DNA from: Aurifilum marmelostoma
Taxonomy: Eukaryota; Ascomycota; Sordariomycetes; Diaporthales; Cryphonectriaceae
NCBI GenBank assembly: GCA_027559495.1
Contig: JAMXSV010000020.1
Span: forward strand, 1-64,000
Length of the DNA stretch: 64,000 nucleotides
Direction of reading: 5' to 3'
Positions within the stretch are counted from its first letter, which is position 1. Every line of letters starts with the position of its first letter. The notes below the pieces were generated by a model that worked only from the letters and a program-made list of their open reading frames with translations, had not been told where the DNA came from and did no database searches. Positions 47,401 to 59,119 of this stretch are shown here, piece after piece. A program made the translations under genes and the position numbers.

Positions 47401-47510
47401 CACAAGCAAGAAAGAGGAGACAGATGGACATTTGGCGGTTGTTTTACAATGTTACGGATTTCTGGGGCCAGATGTATGTTCTTCGCGATATGGGAAGTCG
47501 CTTAATATAA
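44444..47510 (+). CDS. Bifunctional diterpene synthase (class II/class I, CPS/KS type)
   Basis: Cyclises geranylgeranyl diphosphate, first by protonation to a labdadienyl/copalyl diphosphate and then by diphosphate loss to a polycyclic diterpene. Four exons (44444-45295, 45349-45469, 45524-45810, 45864-47510) join in frame to 968 residues, usual for fungal CPS/KS enzymes (about 950). Class II motif DVDD at 331-334 in the beta-gamma region, after AVYDTAWV and the QW-like DGGWGV. Class I motif DEFME at 670-674 (fungal CPS/KS often have DEFFE), and second metal site NDHGSAIRDRDE from residue 862. There is no plastid-type leader, as expected in fungi. The product (ent-kaurene, pimaradiene, aphidicolanol type or other) cannot be called. 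A mutated partial copy lies at 51.1-51.8 kb. Confidence 0.96.
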
Positions 47511-49637
47511 ACACAGCAGCATAGCAAAGCATGTTTCATAATGGGGAGAAAGAATATATCGAGTTTGGCACAATCCCTTATACGTGGTAATGCGCAATAA
47601 AGTAAAATAATAAACCTAAAAATGGCATAATTACCTTTTCTAAAAAGTATTATATAAGTAAGCTATTTCTTCTTTAAGCTCGACCATTACGAAGCTATAT
47701 AAGCCTTACCCATAGGCTAGGACTAGCATATGCCCCGGAAATGTGTACATTTACTACATCAATCCAGCAAGCCTCAGTATCACTGATATTAATAAAGCGT
47801 TCACAAAAGCAAAGAAAGAAAATCCTCATCCTGGGAAGAAGGAATTTGCTATCAAAGGTTCTATCCCTTAGAACAACATTATTCAACGGGATATATATGC
47901 ACAGTCAAAGGGAACCGCAACCACAACTAGGGAAGATTATAAGAAGAGCAAGACTGCAAGGTCGTTAGCAGAAAAGGAACATTCGATACAATTACTCATT
48001 GCTTAAAATTATCTATCTTATTGATTAAAGCATGCAACCACCTAGACTACGCGCATTGTAAGCCTTAGGTTTAAGAAGGAGCAATTTGTTTATTTACCGC
48101 ATATCTAAGAGAACTTCGCTATCAAATTAGCTAGTAGCAGTTCTTTATTATCATCTACAACTAAGTAGGCTAGTCCCAAAAACTTTAACTTTCACTAAGT
48201 GCCCATTTAGGATGCCGATCTTATAACACTAGATCGTGTCTTTAAATATTAAGTAAGCTCTAACGTTTATATATATATATAGAAATACCTGCTTTTTAAA
48301 TTCTTTTAAAAATCTAGTTATACAATTTGTAAAACCCCCTTCGCTTTCCCAACTTATGTTTTTCTTTCTTTTTCTAATATAGGACATCTAGTAACTAGCC
48401 TCGGTCTGTTTATCTAGGATAAGAGAAAGATTGCATTAGAGGAGGTAGAGACAATATGCGAGTCTAACTATGCTACGCAGCTATATAGGCCTTAGCTATT
48501 TCTAGTTAGCTAAGAGTAGCTACTCCTTTTAAATATTGCAAAGGTTATGCGCCCTTTTGCTTATTTCCTAATATATAAGCTACTATTATTATAGTAGCTA
48601 GTATAAGAAGCTTTGGATTTGGAAGAATAGTGGGTCCTAAAGATCCCTTATATAAGAAGAGGAATACTTACTACTAGCTTTGCTTTTAGATAGATAATAA
48701 TAATATATTCTTTTTCTCTCTTTTCAATTTAGATCTTCTATAAGCCATCTAGGCAGGTCTAGAGCAGGTTTTTCACCCTGAACCTGTGCCTCGTTGGCCT
48801 TGGTTTGCCGTTCTTACAATATAGCAGGCCTGGGTCGACGGGGCCCTTGCCTATGACTTGGTCTTCTGTCCTCTTCATCGTGCGACAGCGCTCGAGTTCT
48901 AGTTTACTATACAGCGAATTCCTACTTTAGTAAGGAATAATTTAGCCCTCCTTAGGAATAACTTTGTCCAAATTGCTATCTAATTATTCTAAAGACTAAG
49001 CAAGTCTCTAAAATTACTGCTATTGTTTATAGGACCTAGGTATATAGTTACTAAAAGATCTACTTTCTAGAAGCAATCTATAGCCTCTACTATTCATAGT
49101 TCGGCCTTCCTAGTCTACTTGACAGCTTAATCACCTCTAGAGTAAAGGGAGGGTATGCGAGTTTGACTATGATATGCAGATATATAGGCCTTGACTGTTT
49201 CTAGTCAGCTAGGAGTGGCCGCTCCTTTTAGCTATCGCATAGACAAAGCAAGAGCTTTCGATAAGTTAGTGCGATATTCCTTACGTATAATAAGGGCCTC
49301 TTACTAAGCTTAATATACTGTTTGTTTAAAGCAAATATGTTTATTTTATTTTAATAGCAAAGAAGAGGTCGCTTGTTTTACTGCTAAATTAGATTATAAT
49401 AATATTTAAAAGCAAAAGCGTTATTATACTAAAGGTCTTCTTAATACGAGTATTTTAAAATTACAGCGAATTAAGAGTGCTCTAATGCTTAAAGCATATA
49501 TGATTATTAAGATCTTATTAAGTAGTAAGTATAAGGCATTGTATATTAACTAAGATCGACTACTAGCTTAGCGAAAGGTACTAGGAAAACAACGACATCT
49601 CCTCTATGCTTGCGAAAAAGGCTTCTAGTCTAGTAAT
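47511..49637. repeat. AT-rich, RIP-like DNA with internal repeats
   Basis: Stop-rich, TA-rich sequence without genes. A direct repeat of about 86 bases lies at 48,455-48,540 and 49,154-49,239. Counted by hand, the copies differ by about 13 transitions and 3 transversions, mostly in the direction expected for RIP in the first copy. The less mutated stretch 48,760-48,920 matches mutated copies at 36.3 and 37.8 kb. Confidence 0.7.
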
Positions 49638-50246
49638 TTATTCCACCACTAGCTTCCTAGGATACGAAAACGCCGAGGCCGAGTAGTGGGGCAGTGGCTC
49701 AAACTCGCAGTAGAGAAAAGCTCTGGCTAGATGCAAGGCTTCCTCCTTAGCCTTCTCTGCATCACATTGTAAGCCTGCCTTGTTCTCTGCCCTTTTCCCT
49801 GGCTTGTTTGCTTCCCAGGTAATGCTTTTGATCTGCGCGCTCTCGCTATCATCGTTGCCTGATTTTGGAGCAATTTGAAGAATATAGCACTCCTCCCGTA
49901 ACCAGGTTCGAACAATATAGATAGATATACCGCCGTTTGTATCCGGATCCTCGATTAGTATATCCCATTTGTCGTCCATGCTTCGAGATTTGAAGCCAGC
50001 CTTAAACTTTTCCATGTCTGCATCGCTGATTGGCGCAGCCCAAGGCGCTGTGAGCGGCTCCTTCATGGGCTTTAATTTTTTCACCTCGGGGTAGTACGTC
50101 GTCGACATCCATTTGTCCAACTCCTCACTCGTCATCTCTTCTCCTTCGAGATCACTCTGCGAGTCCTCTTCCACGACGAATTCGCTAGCGGTGTTCGGAA
50201 GCTCCGTCGTACGCTTTTCCTGTTCCGCATTGCTATGCAACGTCAT
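49638..50246 (-). CDS. Hypothetical protein, single exon
   Basis: Uninterrupted frame of 202 residues from an ATG. The N-terminal third is acidic and probably disordered (EFVVEEDSQSDLEGEEM). The rest looks globular (MDDKWDILIEDPDTNGGISI, YIVRTWLREECYILQIAPK) and ends with an aromatic stretch (FLYCEFEPLPHYSASAFSYP). No signal peptide, membrane segment or known catalytic motif. The flanks are AT-rich, yet this frame is intact with normal codon use, which argues that it is under selection. Family not recognised. Confidence 0.7.
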   Translation of the reverse strand: MTLHSNAEQEKRTTELPNTASEFVVEEDSQSDLEGEEMTSEELDKWMSTTYYPEVKKLKPMKEPLTAPWAAPISDADMEKFKAGFKSRSMDDKWDILIEDPDTNGGISIYIVRTWLREECYILQIAPKSGNDDSESAQIKSITWEANKPGKRAENKAGLQCDAEKAKEEALHLARAFLYCEFEPLPHYSASAFSYPRKLVVE

Positions 50247-51139
50247 CCTGTACTTTGAATCGCAAACAGAATGTATTAGCTGTAATAAGTATTAAACACT
50301 GAGTATAGTGATTGGAAATCTGTACGTACCTGTCTTTAGACGGTCGCAATAGTTGGTGGCTAATGCGTTGATTGAACCTGGTAAACAATTGGGAGGCACC
50401 AAGGTGAAGTTGCGTGATGAGCGAAGGAGAAGAAGACTGGTCTGACGTCGAAGGAGCGAGGCGCTTAATAAATAGGCACTGCACGGCGGTGTTGCGATGA
50501 CAATGATGACACCCGCTTTTAGCTTTGCAGCTTCACCTGCAGGGCTAATTTTAGATAAAACCCTTAGGATTCTCAACCCTGCAGGAGGAAGTGGATTTTG
50601 AGGAAGTTGGGAGGCGTAAGTACCAAATGCAACTTAGCAAAAGGGTTGATTAACAACACGAGGCAGCACACCTTACTAAGCGCTATGTCAAGTATTATAA
50701 CCCATCCAACATGCAGGTGACAAAAGGGGCATAGCATAATAGCGACCCAGAACGGACCCTATAGAGCCACAAGTCCAACACGTATATAACCTAGGGTTAG
50801 GGTTGCGAAGGGATAGTCGCTATAGTTGCTAAGCAACTTAAAGCAACTATTTACCTATAAATTACTATAGTTAACAAGTAACTAAAGAAACTTATACTAA
50901 ATTGCTAAGTATATAAGAATGTATTTATTTCTAAACGTATAAATTATTATAAATAGCTCTTTAATAATTAGCTTAACTATAACTTTTAATATAAGTAATA
51001 GCTTTATTGCAAATAATTTACTATAACGACTTTATAATTATTTTTACATCTTTTAAAGTATATTTTAATATATTACTTGCTTTAGTATAAACCTTTATAT
51101 ACTTTTTATAGCTTTGCCTATAGCAGCGCTTATTATACT
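50247..51139. repeat. Intergenic, then AT-rich RIP-like DNA
   Basis: The first half is normal composition without a gene. From about 50,815 it becomes TA-rich. A telomere-like AGGGTTAGGGTT lies at 50,793-50,804, in the orientation opposite to the 34.6 kb array. The left part may be an even more mutated extension of the synthase copy that follows. Confidence 0.5.
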
Positions 51140-51806
51140 AATGCTTAATAGAATTCTATATTAGGGATTAGTAATAAGTAAAAAAGTTGCATAGTATATT
51201 TATTCTTATATTTTGCCAACTAGCTTATTATAAAACCTATCTTATCTATATCCTACGCTGCTCTTTGCAGAAGCAACTATAAAGAGATAAGCAGCTCTAG
51301 CTATGCAGTGCATTGCAAATAAATTATAAAAGGATATCCTCTTCTAATCTAATTATAAATAAAGAATAACTATAGATATATAATATATAGCCTCAGCGTG
51401 GGTGGTGAACCACCGGTGAATGTAGGGTGAAATCACCAGGGCGCTGGTGGTTGAATTCACTGCAGATTCACCAGGGGTCCATCTACGAATTCATGGGCGA
51501 ATTCATAGTACATTCTGCCAGGTGCATTACAAAGCTTATACAATTAATTTAAAAAGATGCTATCTCTATATCTACTAACTACTTAGCTAAGTCTAAGCTT
51601 GCTATTTATTTCTACAAAGAATATTATAGAACGCCTTTAGGCTAAAAGTAGAATAGTACTTAGAATAATCTTTTTAAAGAGGCTAATTATAGGGCTTTTA
51701 TACTTGTAAAGATAGCTATATCTATTTTAATATTTAACGTTATAACTGAGCTTAGCTCTCTATAGTACTGCTCGAGTGATATAAGCGTTATGCAGCATAG
51801 GGAATA
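51140..51806 (+). pseudogene. RIP-mutated partial copy of the diterpene synthase
   Basis: Aligns to 45,770-46,190 of the synthase gene: the end of exon 3, intron 3 and the start of exon 4, in the same direction. The intron is retained, so the copy arose from DNA, not cDNA. Differences are mainly G-to-A and C-to-T, for example GAATGGTGCTTGGAAT has become GAATAGTACTTAGAAT. Stops now occur in all frames. A segment of about 242 bases absent from the parent interrupts it after the GCAACTA site (51,285-51,526). Confidence 0.85.
51285..51526. mobile_element. Small non-coding insert inside the synthase copy
   Basis: Flanked by near-identical 8-base repeats CTATAAAG (51,277-51,284) and TTACAAAG (51,527-51,534), compatible with a target-site duplication; the parent has CTACCAAG. 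The right half is GC-rich, unlike its host, with the palindromes GGTGGT/ACCACC (51,401-51,414) and CACCAG/CTGGTG (51,434-51,449) and repeated TGGTGAA/TTCACCA words. No clear terminal inverted repeats. An alternative boundary pair, GTGCATTGCAAA at 51,308 and GTGCATTACAAA at 51,522, is also possible. It resembles a non-autonomous element younger than the RIP of its host. Confidence 0.5.
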
Positions 51807-51931
51807 AGGAAGCCGTCCTTCACATTTGATTCTATACCTACGAGATCCCACAGAGCTACTTACTGACAGGAGTAATAAGATATGCCATTTATAACTGTTA
51901 TAAAGTCCAAGTATTTATATTAATATCTACT

Positions 51932-53804
51932 TTAATAAAGCAATTGACATTCCCAGTTCTCCGTTGCATTTGGATTTCCAGAGCCTGTGTACTTCGCCTG
52001 TTTTGGATATGCGCAGATAGGCCTTTGGCGCGTCACAGTATCCAAAGTTGTAAAGTTCTGGTAAGCCGTGGCGATCAGAGAATCTGGAGCGGTACCATTC
52101 TCAACCCAGGCAACCAGAGCTAACATGACGTCGTGCTTGGAATCGCAGTACCCAGGCACGCAGTACGTGCCAGCATCGAGGATTTGATCCATGGCACCTA
52201 TATAATAGGGTGCATCAATCCATTCGGCCGTAGAGCCACAGTGGCCCATCCCAGGGATAAGGAACAATCGGTAGAAATCATTCAAGTCAATCCCCTGGGG
52301 TGCGAGCTGGTCGTGAACCTTGTTATAAAGATACTCGCTCGCTCTCGATGGGATGCCACCATCAGCAAGTCCGTGATAATGCAAAAGCTTGCCGCCTCTG
52401 TTGTAAAAAGGACTGAAGTCGTAATTCTTCACCGTAGCATTGCCGGGATTGACTGCGTCAGAGAGTACCGCAACAGTGTTGTTGTAGTCTTCCCAGGGCC
52501 AGTCTGGTCCGAGGCCGACCATGTCTTGGATGTAAGCCCACCCGATCGCATTTGGCGTGTCACCCTCCACATTGTTGGTCCATTGAAATTCGCTGCCGAG
52601 CTCCCAGGCAGGGAAGAAAAGGGTGTTATCCTCCAGGAAGTAGTCATTAGTAAGCTTGTAGAAGGTCTCGATCTGAGGCGCTGTGAGACACCCCGCCTCG
52701 GTGGCATTAGTGACATTCCCAGCGCAGAGTAATGTCTCAGGTCGAAAGTTGCATCCCTCTGGATCGGATACGATGCTCTGAAATCAAGGTCAGTACAGGC
52801 AAGCACATCAGAGACCGTCCTCGTTTTCGAGTCTGCTTACGTCGACAAGCCCGTCCTGGGGATCGCACTGCCTGACCACCTCCTTGTTAATTGTGTCGAA
52901 TAAAGCATCCGGTATAAAGTGATCCGATGTTGCAGGCAAATTGAGGAATCCAACGTAAAACTGCCAGATCTGCTGGTGCGAGGTCCACCATGCAGGAGCG
53001 CCGGCAATCACACCATCAAAGTCGTCAGGATACATCTCGACCTCTTTGACTCCTTGTCTGCCACCTAGCGCAGGAACAAGTGTCATCGGTAATCAGTATA
53101 CTGCAGATCAGCATTGAAGGGGTCTTGACGTACCTGTGCTACAACCTTGATAGTAGTTGTAAGACGCTTCAGATCCATAATATGCCGCAGTGATGTTCTT
53201 GCCATAAACGACAGACTCGTGCAGAGCGAGATAACCCCAATTATATAGGGCTGGATTATTTTGCCAGGCCCAGCTAGCGTCTTTCACCGAGCTGTTGTGA
53301 CCAGTATCCGAAGATAGAGTTGAGAAGCCGTATGCGGCTCCAGGACCCTATATCAAAAATACTCAGCTTACTTATCAGAAGTAGAATGAATTCGTAAAGA
53401 GAACAGTACCATATTGGCCCAATTGATTCCACCTGCTAGCCCGCCATTGCCCACAGTCCTAGAGCTGATCAGTGTCCTGCATGAGAGAAACACTATTGGG
53501 GGCGGAAACCTTACAGAAATCGTTCGTTCCACTTCTCTGGCAAGAACATGCCAAAACCAAAGCTGTAATTATCAGGCTTTGGCACGTATACGGCGATTGC
53601 GCAAAGCGGAACCAGGTTGGTGGCATTTGTAGGAAAGCCAGTGTCGCCAGTGGGTGTGACGAAGGTTTCTCCTTGGGTTATGTTCTCGACGAGAGTGAGC
53701 TCCAAGCCAGAGGGTAGAAGTGCCTCGACCGCATTCCAGGTGCACTCAACAGCATGGGCGACTGAGGCTCCCATGAGCCACAATGTTAAGGATTTGCCAG
53801 CCAT
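51932..53804 (-). CDS. Secreted tannase/feruloyl esterase family enzyme
   Basis: Carboxyl ester hydrolase acting on plant phenolic esters. Five exons (53804-53515, 53458-53410, 53347-53134, 53064-52841, 52777-51932) join in frame to 540 residues. Signal peptide MAGKSLTLWLMGASVAHA. Nucleophile elbow GCSTGGRQG, the Asp in LHYHGLADGG, and His in PGMGHC. Cys adjacent to both Ser and His gives the CS-D-HC arrangement characteristic of the family. Many NxT/NxS glycosylation sites fit secretion. Whether it prefers tannins, feruloylated or p-coumaroylated esters cannot be told. It may serve the same diet as the FAD hydroxylase and permease at 59-63 kb. Confidence 0.93.
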
Positions 53805-55979
53805 TGTGTTGTCGGACTACGTACAAACACGCTATGAGATAAGTCTAAAAGGATTGGTGGTGAGGCGGGCGAGGTTGGCTATCTTATACGATCGGACTAC
53901 TTAGTGACAGCTACCAGGCCTTCATATACATTGCCATTGCCCGCTTGTGATGGGTCAGGGGTAGGAATATTGAGGAATAGCTCGGCACAAATTTAACGTC
54001 CGTTGTTGTAATGCTTGTGGGGCACTATAGGATGACATCACATAGCTGTGGTCAATCTGCCATATATGGGGCTAGACGTTATCGCAAGGAAAAAAAGAAA
54101 CATTGGGGAGCGTAGTCTCGCACTAGATGCAGACTTTATAAAGCGAGTGCGTAGAATAGACTTGGGGGCGGGGTTCAAACAATAAAGTGACACCGTGTAA
54201 TTTCAATTATATACAAAAACCAAGTCGTGCTTCAAACGTTGTTCGCACGGTTTTGTAGACGCTGTCAAAGTTAGAAAAACCTGCTGTAGTCTGTTCTGTT
54301 CTGTGACGAGCAAAGCTTGATATCTAAGGATTTCTGGCTCAAAATATGGCAAAGCAAAACGCAGAGCGCATTTTCTCTATAGCGAGTCCGAAAAAGCTGG
54401 GTGGATAGACCGTTTTCCCGAACTCGGATCCCCTGTCAGCCCATATATCCACTGGATGGTCGGGCTGAAATGGAATGAGAAGCAACGGTGAACATCTGAT
54501 ATTCATCGTCTCGACCCACACTTCGGCCAGCATTTTTCTACTACGCCGACGACTCTCGCTTCGACCTAATCGTTCATAGTGTCTATTGAGACTTGGATCA
54601 GGGGTACTCTAACAATGACTTTAATTGAAAATTACAGGTTCATCCGAAGGAATTATATGCGGAACGAGATCTCGAATATTGGGAATAGTGATTCCGAGGC
54701 AATCAAGCAGTTGGCGAGGTGGTTGCACATTGTTGTAACTTGGAGAACTGAGGCGCATCATGAGTAGCATTACAAGGTGCAAATCCACCACAAATATGGT
54801 GAGTGAGGTATGGTGAGTGAGGGTATCTGGAGACGATCGGATTTTTGGTAGACGTGCTCGAGGCTGATGATAAAGTATAATCAGCCTCCTTGCTAACGTT
54901 CCTTGATTTAGGTTCTAGGGCTGCCTGACGACCAAGGTCGCCGCGAGCCGATCTGCGCATCTCGGCCGGGGCCATGCGCAGCTCGGCCGGGATCAAACCC
55001 CGAGCCGAGTTTGTACCGAGTTGCTGCGGGTCGTGCCTACGGTCACCGCCAAGTTGCGGGACTCGGTGTCCACCATGCCGCTCCACCACCACGCGAGGAG
55101 CGTAGGAGAGCAGCTGTTCGAACAGGTGGGATACGTGCTCCTAATAGCAGAGCACATGATGAACACGGCAAGCACGGCATGCGCTGCCGCCCGTGCGTTT
55201 GGCTATCGTAGCTATGATGAGCATAGTCCATCGTAGCATGGCCGAGGTGCTGCCGAAGAACGTCGCAATGATGCCAGCGGCCTAAAGCCTACAGGTGTCC
55301 GTAGCGCTAATGGCTTCTAGCAAGATGGCCCTCCAGTAGTCGTTAGCAGCTACATTCATCCCCAGGAGCAGCACCATCAACCCAATTCTGCAGCTAGAAA
55401 AGGCCGGTGCCCGTTTTTAGATCAGCGCTGTTAAATATGCTTCAGATTATGCTATACATAGTCGACATATGACCCCAGCCGGCGCTAACCGTACCTAGCA
55501 CGCCGCTCGAAATTTCCGAAATTACACATCTAGTTGCTCATGTATTTGCTTTGGGTGTGCAATGTATATTACGCATCGATTTAGAGTATGCAAATTGCGT
55601 GGCTTAGAGCAAAGTTGCCTTAGGGTGCTCAGATAAACAATCGCGGCTGAGCAAAGGATCGTTTCAGTAATACTCCACGGAGACTAAGGCGTCCCCGCGT
55701 TCACAATGCCCATCCCCTGCGAGTTAGATTCGAGGACCCACGCTAACTCAGCCGAGTCTGGGGTTAGAAAGTGGGAAGACTAGAGACTATACTATGTACG
55801 GAAGCTCTCCCGACGCCGTCTCCTGTCGTGCCTGTCTATGTATTTCTTGCTTGATGCCCGGGAATGAAATACGGAGACGCTGGTACCGGGCGGTCAGCAA
55901 TAACTTAACGTGGCTCGCATCAGGAAGAGAGTACCTATCATCTATAATTCACGTCACCGCCAAAGTCCACTGACGTAAA
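53805..55979. other. Long intergenic region with a GC-rich island
   Basis: About 54,900-55,330 is distinctly GC-rich with overlapping open frames on both strands (for example 54,703-55,092 minus and 55,021-55,236 plus). None resembles a known family or shows an intron pattern. It could be a gene remnant. The rest holds the esterase promoter and unremarkable DNA. Confidence 0.4.
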
Positions 55980-57790
55980 CATTCTACACTCAGCCCGTAC
56001 ACTTCTTATATCTCTCATTAGGTGTACGTGATATAGTAGTAGAGGGCGCTATAATTAGAATTAGATTCGTCTACGCAAGACATTAAGGATAGTCTAGGGT
56101 GTCTATTAAATAATATCTCTCTAAATATCTTAGTTATCGAGAGGTGAGTAGCTATTGACCTTATTCGAGGGTATAGTCTACACTTCCTATTAGATTATCC
56201 TTGCTATAGACTTTTCCGTAGATCACAACTAACCGTTAGCGCTTGCCAAGTCAAACTCTTTACAGGTAAGCTGTATTGCAATAATAATAGACCAGAACTT
56301 ACGCGCTATTGTAAATGAAAGAGGACAGAAGACCAAATTATAGGGAGGGGCCTATCGATCTAGGCATGCTGTAATTTTTATAAAAGTAACAGCAAATGGA
56401 GTTTAATAAAGCATATAGTTGGGGTAAAAGCCTGCTCTTAACCTGCCTAAGGAGTGTACAAAACTTTTGAATAGAGAATAAGGCAAGATTTTAAACTGCT
56501 ATTTAATATCTAAAAGTAGAAATGTTAATAGGTACTTCTCTTTTTTTGTAAGCAGTCTTAGGACGCATAATCATCTTAGTCTCAATGAACACTACAATAG
56601 CAAGCAGTAGCGTAAGTAAAGAGACTTACGCAAGCGTCATTGAAGATACTAACGAGCTACTAAGCGTATACTATAGTAACCGACTAAGACTTAGATAAAC
56701 TTTGAAATAGATATGAGAGAGAATGTAAGCATGGGATAAATAATGGACTAAGATATAAGAAAGACTCAGCAGCTTAAATAACTATCCTTTAGGTAGATCT
56801 TTAGTAGCTTACTTAAAAAGATATTATAGGCTAAAAGATTACTCAAGTTATTAAGGGCTATATCTATGTCTCTTGCACGCCTACCCTAGCTAGGCCATCT
56901 CCTTCTTGCTCTTCAAATTTCACACTCATATATATTGCCCCGGACTAACTATTGCTTAGCTTATTCTCGATGCATGATATCGCGTATTCGTATGTGTAAA
57001 GTTTCTCTATTAAATAATGAGAATAAAATTGCTAATTTATGAAGCAAAGTATATAGATTGGGTACATACTACTCTTTATTATTTTTACTACTAACCTATC
57101 ATTCCTTAGGTCTTCTACGAGATAGTCCTTGCTTAATTGTTTTGCAAGCAGGACTTAGTAGGCTTATAGAAGAGTATATTTAGATCGCCGTTGCCTACTG
57201 CGAGATATCTTCTTGAATACGCTTCTAACATCGAGGCTCAGAATGTAGAAAGGGACCAGACTTCGCTAACGAATACCAAAATGACCTGCTTACCTTCTGC
57301 TTTGCTTTGTTGTTAGTACAAGTGGTCAGGTTTCAGAGTCGTTTGCTCTTCCGTCTCTTAAACGAAAGCTATTTTAATAGAAAACTTTCCAGTCTTACGT
57401 TAATACCGCCGACATAGTAAAGCGTGGGAATTGTAGTGCGTCTATTATGTCTATTATATCATTCTTCTTGCTCTCAGAAGTTCTCTATCATTAGGCTCAG
57501 GGATGGCAAATAAGTTGTTAGGAGACGGTCTTGTCACATCAGCTGTGGCTCAAAGACAGAGAGCTATATTCCGAATCACTTTTGCATTTAATCTCCATAC
57601 ATCTAGCAGTAAGCCATCTGGATCTCGGTGAAAGGTTTAATACTCTGTGCTTATTATTCAGGATATACACATAGGTTAGAATAGTTACTTCTTCTAACCT
57701 TTCTTTAATATTAAACTATTTCAGGTGAATCAGTATAGGGCCATCTCTATAATGGAACTTATTGATTACCCTAAACACTACGTTTTGGCT
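55980..57790. repeat. AT-rich RIP-like DNA
   Basis: TA- and CTA-rich, stops in all frames, no genes. It is similar in style to 34.7-38.1 and 47.5-49.6 kb and probably derived from mutated transposons. Confidence 0.6.
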
Positions 57791-59119
57791 CCTTACAGCT
57801 ATCAATATACAACTGAATGTACTGCTGGCCCATAACCAAGCTCTCAACATTTATCTGGAGCCTCTGCTTGTTTCTTGCAACAATGGGCAGCTGGCCTATT
57901 ATGCCAGTGCAGTTCCCTCTACCCGGCCCGCTGCATGAAGAATGCGTGCAAGCTGCTACTACAGAGCTGCGCGAGCGGGCTCACAACGTCTTTACTAGGT
58001 AAAGCCCGCCGATTGAGCGTGGGTCTTGGTCCACGTCATCTCTTGTGGCGACGCAAATCGTCGGGTCAATCTAGTTGAGCTTCTTACTAACTCATGATCT
58101 CGACCCAATCCATTAGAATATGCAAGTTCGCTAGCCGCCGAACAGCGTCACTATCATACTGCGGGAAAACGAGCTCGTAACGCATGCAGTCGCCCGGAAA
58201 GCCGTCCCCAGAACCTGGTCGTCACCCGTCGGCGAGTACGGCCATTTCACGCAGCAGTGTTGAGTACTCGATATAGCGGATATGATGGGCGGCGGTTGCA
58301 TATTACACAGCGATTTCTGGCGTAGACGACAGCTGGAGCACCTTTGTGGAGCATTATGTACACAAGAAAATGAGACTTGCGACAAGTGACTAGAATCTGC
58401 AGGCCGCTGTGCCATGCAGGGCGCTGTGCCACCTGCGGCAGAACCAGCGCCCGTTACACGAACTGGCATCCATAATGGTACGCTGGTAGGAATGCGAAGC
58501 CAATAGAGGCGAGTTCGGCATAGTAGTAGCGGCTAGCGACGAAGCTAGGTGGCCGCGGGGTCTGGGTAATTCAAGCTTACAGCAGAAATTAAATTAGATC
58601 TGTATATGCGAGGCTGCGAAAGTGGATCTTCACGAGATTCTTACTATGCGAGACTGATTCGACTATATCAGAGACCTCGTTCTTAACAAGAAGCACAATA
58701 ACAAGGGAAGCAGTACTGCTTCTGCTGGAAAGGCTCTCACAATAGCCACGTCTCTCTAAGATCTACATTTACCCAACAACGTTGATTTTAATTTAGTCCT
58801 GAATTATCTAGTAGCAAAACAAGCTTCTCAACTGCAACGCTATATATAAAGTGACGCTTATTGATGACTGGTAACTTAATTAGCTTTATATACTTTAAAA
58901 TAATGACTTTATTTAACGCGCGAACAGCTGCTCAAGTAATACACGACTAGTACTTAGCAACTACAAGCAGGCTGGGCACAACCATAATAACTATTAGTTT
59001 ACATCTAATCACTCTTCTTAAGTGTTAGTAGGTACTTCTAAAATCCTGTACCTCTTGTTTGTACCGTAGTGGCACGCGGCCCTAAGTAGCTAAGTTCGCA
59101 TTTATTTTCCAAACCACAT
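57791..59119. other. Intergenic, possible gene or transposon remnant
   Basis: About 57,815-58,480 is less AT-rich with short open frames on both strands, but no motif. It then returns to AT-rich DNA until the transporter's 3' end. Confidence 0.35.

Noticed and set aside
44444..47510. Naming the product (gibberellin-type, pimaradiene or aphidicolin-type)
   Set aside because: Motifs show mechanism class only; product identity needs phylogeny or chemistry.
54703..55236. Overlapping open frames in the GC-rich island as genes
   Set aside because: No motif, no splice pattern and frames on both strands overlap, as composition alone would give.
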